Part shown: positions 47,707 to 59,282 of the stretch, in pieces
How the letters are laid out: each line of letters begins with the position of its first letter
How positions within the stretch are numbered: position 1 is the first letter of the stretch
NCBI GenBank assembly: GCA_029582165.1
Contig: CM055868.1
Coordinates: 21,572,391 to 21,636,390, forward strand
From: Portulaca oleracea
Taxonomy: Eukaryota; Streptophyta; Magnoliopsida; Caryophyllales; Portulacaceae
Direction: 5' to 3'
DNA length: 64,000 bases
Translations under genes and position numbers: made by a program
The notes under the pieces: model-generated
Told to the model about the DNA's origin: nothing
What the model saw: the letters and a program-made list of their open reading frames with translations, nothing else
The model's database searches: none

Positions 47707-49013
47707 TCAAGGATCCTCGGTCAGTGGGGAAGGGTCGGTATGGCTCGGTCCTGGTGGTGGTGAGGGTCGATCGAACATGGCCTGAATAAGGCCGGTGAGA
47801 TTAGCAATTGACTCATCGAGACGGTCAAATCGCAGGTCAGACTGCCCCCTATACTCAATAAAGCTATCCATCAACTCGTTGACACGGTGTTCGGTTTGGA
47901 CAATGGAGGTTTGGAGGTCGTGGAAGCGCGCCTCGTAGTCTGGTTGGGGTTGTTCGGGTTGAGGGTTAGGGTGGATTTCTGGTGCCGGTTCTGGTTCAGG
48001 TTCGGGATCGAACTCGGGGAAGGGAGGCATCCACATCAAATTCTCAACAACTTTGGAAGAAGTGTGGGGGTTAGGCACGGGAAACCTAGCATTGTTGGGA
48101 TAGACCCAGAGACAACGCGAGTCCTTGTCAAACTTACACAAGCCAAAGTAATTACACTGCCCCCCATCCAAGAATAAGCTACCTGGGACTACGTCAGTGG
48201 GGTTTCTAGGTGGCCTAAAGCCGAATTGACGTGCAAGGTGAGTAATGTAGCCCCCTACGACAATGCCCTTGTTGGTTGAGGTGGCGACACTGGAAAGATG
48301 GTGGGCTAGCATAGCTGCTAGGTCGGCACGAGGGTCGGTATCCAACAAAGCATGCAACATGTAGCAATCAGCCCGGGTAGCTTTGTTTGAGCTACCGGGC
48401 CTCCCGAAAATACCGCAAGAGAGTATGCGGTGGACATACCTCAATACGAGGTTACTAATCAAGGACACATGGGTATTGCTAGGGTCCCAACTATCAAAAC
48501 CAGAAATTCTGAAAAAGAAACCCCTCCGGTCCCACTCTATGGGTATAAGGGATGAATCCTTACATGTTCGTTTAGGAAAACCAAAGGCGCGAGCAAATTG
48601 GGACACGGTCATGTTCCTCTCTACCCCCAAACCCTGGAAACGAATACACCCATCCCTCCCTTGGAGGTTTACAACTAGGGTCGACAAGAATTCAAGGGTA
48701 AGTCCCCTATAGGTTGGCTCTCCTAACCTAGCCACGTTGGTCATGTGGCAACGGCTCAACATCCAATCAACATCATCCAACATACCACAACTACGCAAGA
48801 AAGATTCATGCATATATTTGGTGGGGACGAGGGCTCTTTTGGAGAGGGAGTCGTACCTTTTCTTGACGTCCCCTTCAAAGTTGAAGGGGTTTGGGTTGCT
48901 CGAATCTTTTGAAGGCACGACCTTCTGTTTTCCTTTTTTCGCTTCCGGCTGCCTCCGGCTCTGTTATCATCTCTCGGTGGTCTGGAGAAGCTAGGATTCT
49001 TAGTTCTCACCAT
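47707..49013 (-). pseudogene. Athila env-position ORF (ATHILA ORF-1-like), one frameshift
   Basis: The start is ATG 49013 (MVRTKNPSFSRPP), just after an acceptor TTTTTAG. A one-base shift in the A6 run at 48939-48934 separates the first 25 or so codons from the remaining 400. The main part has VPTKYMHESFLRSCGMLDDV, LGEPTYRGLTLEFLSTL and SKVVENLMWMP. This matches the family annotated as ATHILA ORF-1 (PF03078), found 3' of pol in Athila and Calypso elements. The C-terminus has EPEPEPAPE and NPQPEQPQP repeats, then a predicted coiled coil and a Pro-rich tail. I see no transmembrane segment, so the envelope name is positional only. The frameshift lies in a homopolymer and could be an assembly error. 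Confidence 0.75.
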
Positions 49014-49900
49014 CTAAAAACACTCACAAAATCAATAAATTTACCAAGACAAATCCTAGGTATCAAATAAGCATGTTTATGACATATCAACTTAGTATGA
49101 TCATTCCCCCTATGCTTATTTGATACTAGGGATTGAAATCAACTTATATCTAACCTAAGACCTTAGTAAAAGAAGAGCACAACACCACAACATAATCCCA
49201 ACCACAACCTAGACCTAAATTTCTCAATTTTAACATCACATTACTCTCTAAACACATCCAACAACATAATTTCTCAATTCTGGAACAAAAAGATTAGATA
49301 TCATCCAACTCAACCTAAGCCCTAATCAAGAAATCAATCCAAGAATTCAAACCTAAATCAAGAAATTTGAATCTAGGACATAATAATTGGTATAAATTGA
49401 ACAAATTACTCAATAAACTCAAGTATTCAACCAAAATCATACCAAGAACGAAGTGCATAACCAAGGAACAAGAGGAAGAGTTCAGAATTCCATACCTTGA
49501 GGTTGAAGAGGAATGGAGTTTGAAGACTCAAAGTGTTAGAGTGCAAGTGAGAAGAGAAAAGAAAGAGGAAAGAGTGGTGTGAGGTTCGGCGGAGCCGGCG
49601 AGAAGGACGGTGACGGCGAGGGTGGTCGGAGGTGCGCGTGGTGCGCTGGTGGTGCTTGGGGGAGATGCGTCGGGAGTTAGGGCAAAGAAGGAGGGAGTGT
49701 TGTGTTTTGAAAGAAAGGGGAGGGCCCCAACTAAACTAAGAAGCGGGCAAAAATTTCTGGAAAAAAGAGAAACCTGGCCTGCGTTTTCAAAACGCGGCCA
49801 ACGTTTTGTTAAAATTGCGTACCTGAAGTTTACGACTGGGCGCGGCCCGGAAAACGTTTGCGTTTTCCTACCTTATCTTTGTGACTCGCTTTTACTTGAT
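49014..49900 (-). promoter_or_regulatory. Possible separate leader and intron of the Athila env-position ORF
   Basis: Going down the minus strand from about 49880, there are palindromes with AAAACG and CGTTTT arms (49780-49880), then a C/T-rich leader. Next come a donor TCAAG|GTATG (exon end 49496) and an acceptor TTTTTAG right at the ATG (49015-49014). The 482-base intron and the same palindrome type as in the LTR U3 suggest the ORF has its own leader. I found no clear TATA box. Confidence 0.4.
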
Positions 49901-50238
49901 TTTGCTTGTTTTTCTCCCTTTTCTTTGTTTCCTCCTTATTTTCCCTACAAATTGACCCATCAAAAATCCCTACAAACATCTACCAACATAGAATTCATTA
50001 AGTTAGAAATAAAAATTCAATATAAGCCATTAATTTCTCAAATTTCTTCCTTTTTCTACACACTAAAAGAAAAATATTAGTAAACTTAAAAAAAAAAAAA
50101 CTATAGAGTAAGACTGAAAGCTAAAACAATTGAACTAAAATAAAATAAAATAAAAAGTGGGGAGGAATAAATATGTAGATAATAGCATACCTCCCCGGGG
50201 TTGCTTTGTTTAACGTCGTTAGCTCGACGTTATGGACC

Positions 50239-53200
50239 CTACTCATCAGGGTCCTCGAGAAGTCTTTTTGTTGACTGGAGGTCGGGATCACCAACCAAGT
50301 ATGGTTTCAATCGCTGTCTTTTGACTTTGAATGAACCGGTATTCTCATCCCAAATCTCTACCGCTCCGTGAGGGAAAACGCGAAGCACTTTATATGGTTC
50401 GGTCCATCTTGATTTTAATTTTCCGGGGAACAACCTTAGCCTTGAATTGAACATGAGCACCATGTCCCCCTCTCGAAATCTCCTTCCTATAATATGTTTG
50501 TCGTGCCAAGACTTTTTTCTTTCCTTGTATATCGGGGAGTTCTCGTATGCTTCTAGCCGCAACTCATCAAGTTCTTGAAGTTGCACAATCCTCTTTTCTT
50601 TAGCAATCTTAGGGTCAAAGTTGAGGGCTTTGATGGCCCAATAAGCTTTCTGCTCGATCTCAACAGGGAGATGGCAGGCTTTTGCGAATATCAACCTGTA
50701 AGGTGTGGTGCCTAGAGGAGTTTTGAAAGCAGTTCTGTAGGCCCACAGCGCATCATCGAGTTTTAGGGACCAATCTTTCCTTGATCTATTAACTGTTTCT
50801 CGAGAATGCTCTTTATTTCTTTGTTCGAGAGCTCAACTTGACCACTAGTTTGGGGATGATAAGGTGTGGCCACCTTATGCTTGGCTCCATATTTGGCTAA
50901 GAGGGTCTCTAGTGGTCGGTTGCATAAGTGGGTTCCATTGTCGCTAAGGAGCGCTCTAGGACTCCCAAATCTAGAGAAGATGTTCTTTTTGAGGAACTTG
51001 ATGACAATTTTGGTATCATTAGTTGGTGAGGCAATGGCTTCTACCCACTTGGATATATAATCCACAACAACTAGAATGTAGAGGATTTTATGGGATGGTG
51101 GAAACAGTCCCATGAAGTCTATTCCCATACATCGAATAATTCGACTTCTAGCATCCCAGTTTGAGGCATTTCATTTCTCCTGGATATATTTCCTGTCCTT
51201 TGGCATATGTCGTAGCTCACAACGTAGCGTCTAACATCTCTTGTAAGAGTGGGCCAATAGAAACCTGCTTGTAGAACCTTGGTTACCGTTTTGTCGGGTC
51301 CGAAGTGTTCACCGAAGGGGGTAGTATGGAGATGGAATAACACATTTTGTACTTCTTCTTCGGGTATACAACGTCTGTAAATTCCATCACCACAGAGTTT
51401 GTATAATAGCGGCTCTTCCCAAACATATCTTTTAACATCGGAGAGGAATTTCTTTTTCTGTTAATATGTAAAATTAGGTGAGAGAGCTCCACAAACTAGA
51501 TAATTCACATAATCTGCGAACCATGGGGCTGAGTGTCGATTTATAACTAAGAGTTGTTCGTGCGGGAACCACTCATTGATTGGCAGATCATTTTCAACTG
51601 AAGAATCAAACTGAAGTCTTGATAGATGATCGACTACTACGTTTTGCAGGCCGGGTTTGTCCCGAATCTCAATATCAAACTCTTGAAGTAGTAGCACCCA
51701 ACGAATAAGACGAGGTTTTGAATCAGCGTTTGTCATTAAATGCTTGATAGTTGCGTGATCTGTGTAGACTATGACCTGAGAGTTTATCAAACAGGGTCTG
51801 AATTTGTCTAAGGCATATACCACTACTAGAAACTCTTTTTCAGTTGTTGCATAATTCACTTGAGCTCCATCAAGAGTTTTGCTAGCGTAGTAGATGGCAT
51901 AAGGTTTTCCATCAATCCTTTGCCCTAACACTGCTCCTATAGCGTGATCGCTTGCGTCGCACATAATTTCGAAAGGTAGACTCCAATCCGGTGTTTGCAT
52001 TATGGGGGCAGAAACCAAAGCTTGCTTTAATTTTTGAAAAGCAGCTAAGCACTCCTCATTAAACTCGAACGGAACGTCCTTGGCAAGAAGGTTTGTAAGA
52101 GGCTTTGCTATCTTTGAAAAATCCTTGATGAATCGGCGATAATATCCTACATGTCCTAGGAAGCTTCTAATACCTTTCACGCTTACTGGCGGGGGAAGTT
52201 TCTCGATTACGTCAACCTTGGCTTTGTCCACTGAAATTCCCTTGCTAGAAATCACATGTCGTAAGACTACTCCTTGCACCGTACAGTGACATTTCTCCCA
52301 ATTTAGAACTAGGTTGACTTCTTCACACCTCTGCAGTACCCGTTTTAAATTCTGCAGACAAAGGTCGAATGAGGTTACATAAACTGAGAAGTCGTCCATG
52401 AATATTTCAACAAAATCCTCAAGAAACTCAGCGAAAATTGCCATCATACATCCCTGAAATGTGGCGGGTGCATTGCATAATCCAAAAGGCATCCTTCTGT
52501 AGGCAAAGGTTTCGTAAGGACAGGTGAATGTCGTTTTTTCCTGATCTTTAGGGTGAATAGGGATCTTAAAGAATCCCGAATAGCCGTCCAAATAGCAAAA
52601 ATTGGAGTTCTTTGCCAAACGCTCCAACATTTGATCTACAAATGGAAGCGGAAAATGATCTTTTCTAATGGCCTTGTTCAATTTCCTATAGTCGATGCAC
52701 ATCCTCCATCCAGTAACGGTCCTGGTTGGAATTAACTAGTTTTTCTCATTCTTGACTACGGTCATACCTCCTTTCTTCGGGACTACATGAACAGGACTAA
52801 CCCACTCGCTGTCTGAGATGGGGTATATTATCCCAGCCTTGAGAAGTTTCAATATCTCTTTCTTTACTACTTCCTTCATGTTTGGGTTGAGTCTCCTTTG
52901 ATGTTCGACGGAAGGTTTATGGTCTTTTTCAAGGAGAATTCTATGCATGCAGAAGGAAGGATGTATTCCTTTCAGATCGTCGATGACATACCCAAATTGT
53001 CTTTCGGTGGGTTCGCAGGACTTCTAGCAGTGAAGCCGTTTCTTCTTTTGTCAAGATGGAGCTTACAATCACGGGATAAGTAGAATCCGGCCAAAGGAAT
53101 TCATATCGTAGCGTATCTGTTAGAGGTTTTAGTTCCACTTCTAGAGCATTTGATTATGCGCTGTCGAAATTGTTGGATAAGTGATACTCCTCTTTAGGTT

Positions 53201-54473
53201 CGCTTGTCACCTCAGGTGCGGCATCTAATAGCCTTGTGTAAGCGGCTATGGCATCTTCTTCTTCCTGTACTGAGCAATCATTGAGCAAACATAGTTCAAG
53301 TGGATCACTTGACCGATCGTTAGGGGGCGCGTTAGTATTAATTCCCTCAATAGAATCTACCAAATTGGAATCATCAGAGAAGGGGGGAAATTCGTAGCAT
53401 GCTTTAGATTAAAGGTCATTTTTCCGTTTTTAACATCTACACAACTTCCAGAGGTTCCTAGGAATGGTCTTCCAAGGATGATGGGTGTTCGAGAGTCCTC
53501 GTCCATTTCCAAAATAACAAAATCCATAGGGATGAAAATCTCTCCTATTTTAGTGGGTACGTCCTCCAAAACTCCTACAGGGTATTTTATAGATCAGTCG
53601 GCTAACTGTAGAGCAATAGTGGTAGGTTTTAAATCTCCTATCCCCAACTTTCTATACATAGAGAAAGGCATTAAATTGACGCTGGATCCTAAGTCGCATA
53701 GGGCGCGGTCAATGTGCAGGGTACCAATATTGCAGGGAATAGTGAAACTACCTGGATCTTTAAGTTTGGTAGGCAGTTTATTTTGTATGGCAGCACTACA
53801 ATAATCATTTAAGGCCATTATCTCCTGTTCTTCTAATTTCCTTTTGTTACTAAGGATCTCTTTGAGGAATTTTGCATAAATAGGCATTTGTGTAATCACC
53901 TCGTTGAACTTGAGTGAATGTAGAAATCTGATTCCTCAGGCTGGTGAGCTTGCTTGGAGGAAAGTACTTTGCCAGAAATGTGCTGGCAAGTTCGTCAAAT
54001 GTTGTGATTGAGTTTGGTGGAACTGTGTCAAGCCACTCCCACGCTTTGCCTTCCAACGAGAACGGGAAGAGACGTAGCTTGACGGCGTCCTCCGATACGT
54101 TGTTGGCCTTGTAAGTGTCACAAGCTTGACGGAAGAGTTGCAGATGTTGGTTCGGATCTTGGTCGGCCAACCCATGGAATGGTGATTTTGACACTAGGTT
54201 GATTAAAGACTGTCGCAGCTCGAAGTCGTTTGCTTGGATGGTGGGAACGTTGATTGTTGATTGCCGGTTGGTGACATTGCGAGTAAGATACTGCCCGAAT
54301 GTCTTTGGTCACTGTTCTCCCATCTCTTCTTCTTTTTCCGATTCCAATTTAAACTGCTCTTCGTCCGTTTCTTGATTTTCTTGAAATTCTTTCTCCAGTC
54401 TCGCTCTTTTCCTTCTCTCTCGAAGTGTTTGTTCGATCTCAGGATCGTACTCGAAAGAGAAATCTTTTTGCAT
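50239..54473 (-). pseudogene. Athila gag-pol polyprotein, with stops, frameshifts and a gag deletion
   Basis: The frame opens at ATG 54473 (MQKDFSFEYDPEIEQTL) and meets TGA at 54311-54309. It then continues TNRQSTINVPTIQANDFELR and into the Retrotrans_gag core AWEWLDTVPPNSITTFDELA. At about 53900 it jumps to the protease linker, so the gag C-terminus with its zinc knuckle is deleted. Protease has LCDLGSSVNLMP and IILGRPFLGTSG. Reverse transcriptase has [13 protein letters not shown] and the catalytic FMDDFSVY. RNase H has [15 protein letters not shown] and [10 protein letters not shown]. Integrase has SYDICQRTGN (first Cys of the HHCC lost), then SDNGTHLCN and [11 protein letters not shown]. 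The C-terminus ends near 50239. The long reverse transcriptase-RNase H frame (52702-51461, 413 codons) is intact. Orientation and order are those of Athila. Confidence 0.93.
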
Positions 54474-54584
54474 AAACCCGAAAAAGACAAAAACAAGAAT
54501 ACCAAGCGTAATAAAGAAAAATAACAGAAATTAAATAACCTAGTCACCCAGAGCGCGTTCGTCCAATGGCGATTAGGGAAATAA

Positions 54585-54603
54585 ATCCCCGGCAACGGCG
54601 CCA
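54585..54603 (-). other. Athila primer-binding site (tRNA-Asp)
   Basis: On the minus strand TGGCGCCGTTGCCGGGGAT starts seven bases from the LTR end. It is an exact complement of the plant tRNA-Asp 3' end and defines the LTR at 54610-56061 as a 5' LTR for the gag-pol to its left. Confidence 0.92.
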
Positions 54604-54609
54604 AAAACA

Positions 54610-56061
54610 TGACAGACCTAAAACATATAGGTGTCTGTGTACCGCAAGTGTACGGGTCTGTGTAGTAATAAAATATCGTTCTCTCTCAGGGATTTGTGTT
54701 CAATCACGCACTAAACTAGTTCGCTACAAAGAATGCTAGGTCGATCCAAAGGGTGTTGTAAAGTTTTCTAAATTAAACTAAGAAAGCAGGAATTTTTAGG
54801 GGTTTTATCAAATAATTGAAAGCGTTCAGGGGAGTCCACTCTAGTCAACTAATCAAATTATCAACAATTCCGGTGCAGGGAACAAGATAATTCGGGGTCT
54901 ATAATCTTTCTAAGCCCTATCACTTCGATCTTTCGATCCTGGGTGAGTTACAGTGATTAGCCTAAACATTATTTCTAACTATTTAGCCTGATCAGAGATA
55001 AGAACTGACTATAAATTGACCCTAGGCAAGAATCATTATGTCTAACTATTTTCTAACCTATTCAATCTACGCAATCCGATTCAAGACTCAAACTGTCGTT
55101 CTATTGTCAAGAATCTAAAACCAGGTACAGACTCAAACTGTCGTTCTATTGTCAAATTACCATGACATACAAAACACGCAGATTAAACAAATGAAAAGAT
55201 AACCTAACACCGAAACTGTATTCAAATTCAATCAATTGACATCGAGTTTATCCCCTAAACTAAGAAAATTAGCTACTTATAATTCTAAAGGTAAACATCG
55301 CAAAATCTAAATAACAAGAAAGCATTAAAGAAGAAGAAATAAACCGTGTTCGAATTGGCGGAATCGATCTCTTCGTGTCACCCGAATCGATTTCTTTCGT
55401 GTTCTTCGATCACGAACAATAATCTAATCTAATAATAATCTTTTTGGAAACAACTGTAAATAAATTGATCTAAATCTACTCTAAAAGCTACCTAAAAATC
55501 TCTCTGAAAACTAGAGCAACGGAAGAAATCTCTCGCTATTAATCGATGCTTTTAAAATGTCGGCTGTCGAAGCCCCTTTTATAGCGGCTGCATTAAGGCA
55601 CAAAACGCGGCCTGCATTTTGGAAACGCTGGCTACGTTTTGCCCAAAATAGCGGACTTCTCCGTGAGAGAGTGCTGGCTGCGCCTCCAAAACGCGGGCAG
55701 CGTTTTGTCTGTTCTCGGTTGCCAAACTTTCTGGACAAGGCGCGGCCTGCGTTTCCAAAAATGCTGCCTGCACCTTGCCTCTCCGCATCAATTGGATTTG
55801 GGCCGAGTAGTTTGGGTCGTTCTTCCTTTCCTCTTATTTCCTTCTTCATTCCCTTTTTATTTTTTTGATGATTTCTGCTATTTCTTCTCTAATTCTTCAT
55901 GCTTTTTGATATAATTCTACCAACTCCTGTAAAACACATTAAACTAGCGAACAAGTGTATAAATCACAGAAGTTGGCATAAAAATACGGAATTTCGGATA
56001 TAAAAAGCATGAAACTGACATGATTTGAGCCCTAAAAACTCTATATAAAATTTTCTTATCA
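54610..56061 (-). mobile_element. Athila LTR shared by two internal regions
   Basis: On the plus listing it runs from TGACAGACC to CTTATCA, 1,452 bp, and matches the solo LTR at 17293-18734. On the minus strand the TATA box is TATAAAAGGGG (about 55576-55586). Upstream of it lie palindromes with AAAACGC and GCGTTTT arms (about 55602-55625 and 55685-55710). On its right is a polypurine tract (AGCATGGGGGATTT, 56062-56075) and on its left a primer site. It is therefore the 3' LTR of sequence to the right and the 5' LTR of the gag-pol to the left. Confidence 0.92.
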
Positions 56062-58087
56062 AATCCCCCATGCTTAGCTCTTGCTTGTCCTTAAGCAAGT
56101 CAGAATTAAAAATAGGAGGGTTAGGGCTCAAACAGGAGAAACCAAGCGTAAGAAGAGAAAGAGGCGGAAAGATCTTTCGCAAGGATTACAAAGACAAAAT
56201 CTTAACACCCCCTCTGGCTAACCACTCTAACACATCAATTCAATCAAGCAATCACAAATATCAGTCTGGACAAGATCAAAACTCAGTTTAAAAGAGAAAG
56301 GAAAAAAATTTCGAAACCAAAAAGGAGAGAACAAGTACTTCTGAAGCATAAACCTGCCAACAGTCTTAAGAATAATGCAAATGTGTGCGGTTAGTTATGG
56401 ACGTAAGCCAGTCAAAAGAGCAAAACTCACTTTAGGATAAAAAGTTGAACGCTCAAACACTCAAATTTGAATGTATGTGGGTTTTTCTCATACTCAAATC
56501 AATAGAAACGGGGCTTAGGCTAGGGGTAAGGAGCGGTAAAAATTTTGGGATTGAGGAGTTAAGAGCCATGCTTGGATTCAACTTCGATAATTATAACACT
56601 CTAAACTCTCCTTCTTGCTTAGTGTATGCAAGGAATTTCACCTCTCACCCTCTACGATATTAAACATCTCAACTGAATACAACAAAGTCAAAGATTACAA
56701 ATTTAAATTGAATCTCCCTAAACACCCTTTTCTTTTGGAACACTTTTTCTCTTTTTTTATTTTATTTCTTTTACTTCTTTTTTTTTTTGGTGGGTGATCA
56801 GGGAGAAGAAAACTATGAAATTACAACTTCGACTTCGATATATAAATGAACAGCATAACCAAACACTAATTATTCAAAAGGTGGGACTTTAATTTCTCCC
56901 TAACTTCACGTTTTTGTCCAAACACACCTAACCAACGGTTCCTTCCGAAAAAACGACAAACTCTCATTCAACCAAGCAAGGCAAAGGGATACTGGATATC
57001 AAAAGCCAAGGCTTGGATTGTCAGGGTTCAATCATGAAAGAAGGGTAAACAAAGGCTAGGCGGGGTAAAAAGAACGGTTAAGTATAGTGTAGGCTAGGCT
57101 ATTTGGCTATGTAGTTTAGCAAAATAAAACGAATGCCTTAATCACTTTGTCACAGCGTGCAATGCAAGTATGTAGTCTGAAGCAAGATGCAAAGCAAGTT
57201 CTAGAGATGCAACTAATGGGTGAGTCACTCAGGGAATATGGAATTGATAAAAGTGATCAATTCAAAAATTTAGGTATTGTAGACTCACGGGATGGGGCTC
57301 AATCAACTAAACTTAGCCCAAAGATTTGTGGCACGCACATTTATACTTTCTAAGATAGTCAAAGCAGTAAGATACAACTTTCATAACTCGTCTCAAAATC
57401 AGAAGATTTGAAAGAAGAGGTTTCAAAAACTTTTGAGATCTAATCCAGACTTTTCTAGGTGAAGCAAGCTAAACTGAAAGTAAGAAAGGTTTACAAATCA
57501 TCACTGAAGGTGTTTTCGGGTTTAATCCTAATCCTATCCCACAATTTTTTTTAGTTTTTGGCTTTTCTAATTTTTTTGGTCTTTTTCTAGTTTTTCTGAT
57601 TTTTTTCGATTTTTGAATAGGTGCATGCAAAAGAAAAAGAAAGAAAAAGAAACAAACTAGGAAAAGAAAAGAAAAACTACATGCTTCTATCTAATGCAAA
57701 CTAGGTGGATGCAAATTAAAGAAAAATTTAGAAAGGAAAACTTAAGAAAACTAGAAAACAAAAGAAAAACACACGAGAAACTCAAATAACTATGAACAAG
57801 CAAATAAAAGAAACACACAAAAATAAGAGAAATCACACTAGAATTTGAAAAACTACCATAAAGCAAGAAAAATAAAGACGAAAATAAAAGTAAATGAAGG
57901 TAAAACAGAAAAAATAAACGAAAAATAGATAAATAAGAAAAATATACAGGAAGAAATAATTTTCAACCCCCCCCCCCATGCTTAGATGTTCCATTGTCCT
58001 CAATGCAGAAGACAACGGTGAAGGGAAAGGGATTAGCCAAGGATCAAGGATCCTCGGTCGGTGGGGAAGGGTCTTGGTGGTGGTGAG
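56062..58087 (-). mobile_element. 3' end of a second Athila copy (env-position ORF end and untranslated region)
   Basis: The part from about 57795 to 58087 matches 47463-47770, that is, the last codons of the env-position ORF and its downstream region. A 14-bp deletion is present near 58070. The rest (57790-56076) is AT- and purine-rich non-coding sequence ending in a polypurine tract next to the LTR. The chromovirus LTR interrupts the ORF at 58088. A poly-C run lies at 57967-57976. Confidence 0.8.
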
Positions 58088-59216
58088 TGATGGAGGTCCT
58101 CCATCAGAACCAGCATCAAGAGCAGCAACGACCTCACCAACATCAACATTGAGGCCATCATCAACCACATCAAACACTGACATCCAAGAGTGCTTTATGA
58201 TGGTCCAACAAGTCATGAGGTCGTCCAACAACAGCAGCATCATCACCAACAACAGCAGCCAACCAGTGAGGCTACTTCTCAATTCCATATCTTTGGATTG
58301 AGGTCCTCACCAGTGCTTTGAAGACTTCACTCTAGAGCTGTTGAGGACTTTCCAGCTCAGTGAAGATGTTTGCCAGTTATGAGGTCCTCTATGAAGACAT
58401 CACTTCTGGAACTGTTGAGGATATTCCAGTTCTGTGAGGTGATCCTGCATTGAGGTCCTCCACGAAGACTCACCTTCAAGCTGTTGAGGCCATTTCCAGC
58501 TTGTGAGGTGATATAACCGTTTGTAATAAAGAAAACGCGTTTGTTAGAGTTATTTCATTTTATTTCCTTTTATTTTGAAGTTATCCAGTTTGTAATGAGG
58601 CTTAATTAGCTTGCTAATTAGTTAAGTAGTTTAATGCTTAATTAGTGAGTTTCGTGAGCAAGGGGAAACCCTTAATCATCCAGCTCAACCCTAGCTTTAT
58701 ATACATTGTAATCGGCAGCTTTTGAGGATCATCTATCAGTGAAATTAATAGCACTTTGAGTGCCTTGATTGAGCCTCTTGTTTGTGAGTGACGTTAAACT
58801 CTCATCTTTGGTTAATTCTACTACAGTAGCAAGGATTTGGCAATCCTTGTGGTGGGTGTAGAGCTTGGTAATCTCAGTGGTGGTGTGTCTGTATCCATTG
58901 AGGTCATCCAGTCCATTGCCCTTGGAGTTCTAGCTGTGGTGTGTCTGTATCAGCTCGAGCCTCAAGACTATCTTCGGTTACTGTTTGATTGTAAGTTTGT
59001 CCATCCGATCATCATTTCATCATCATCCATTCATCCATTTGTTCATTGGTGTTTATACTCTGTTTTGGAGGAGGTTGTAATTGATTTCTTGTCGTGAGGT
59101 CTGTTTTGGGTGTTTTGGTGTTTGATTCTATATTGTGAGGCCAGATTGTGTGTGATATGTGTTAATGTGGTGTACTGTGAGGTCAATACTCTGATCTTAG
59201 GACTTTGCATACATCA
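58088..59216 (+). mobile_element. 5' LTR of a chromovirus-type Gypsy element
   Basis: It starts TGATGGAGG right after Athila env-position sequence and ends GCATACATCA, with inverted ends TGATG/CATCA, 1,129 bp. A primer site follows four bases later. The probable solo LTR at 22132-23489 is a relative. The would-be 5-bp duplication on the left is GTGAG; the right side is lost. Confidence 0.85.
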
Positions 59217-59220
59217 TAAT

Positions 59221-59231
59221 TGGTATCAGAG
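59221..59231 (+). other. Primer-binding site (initiator tRNA-Met) of the chromovirus
   Basis: TGGTATCAGAG, complementary to the initiator tRNA-Met 3' end, as used by chromoviruses. Confidence 0.88.
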
Positions 59232-59282
59232 TTGAGTAACATCTTGGAGGAAGGTCTGTTTGTGTTATTTGTGCATTTCATA

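Noticed and set aside
49610..50080. 156-codon plus-strand frame between Athila pol and the env-position ORF
   Set aside because: It is antisense to a C/T-rich leader and has no recognisable domain.
57833..58288. 151-codon minus-strand frame across the Athila-chromovirus joint
   Set aside because: It spans two unrelated elements; neither part is conserved as a protein in that frame.
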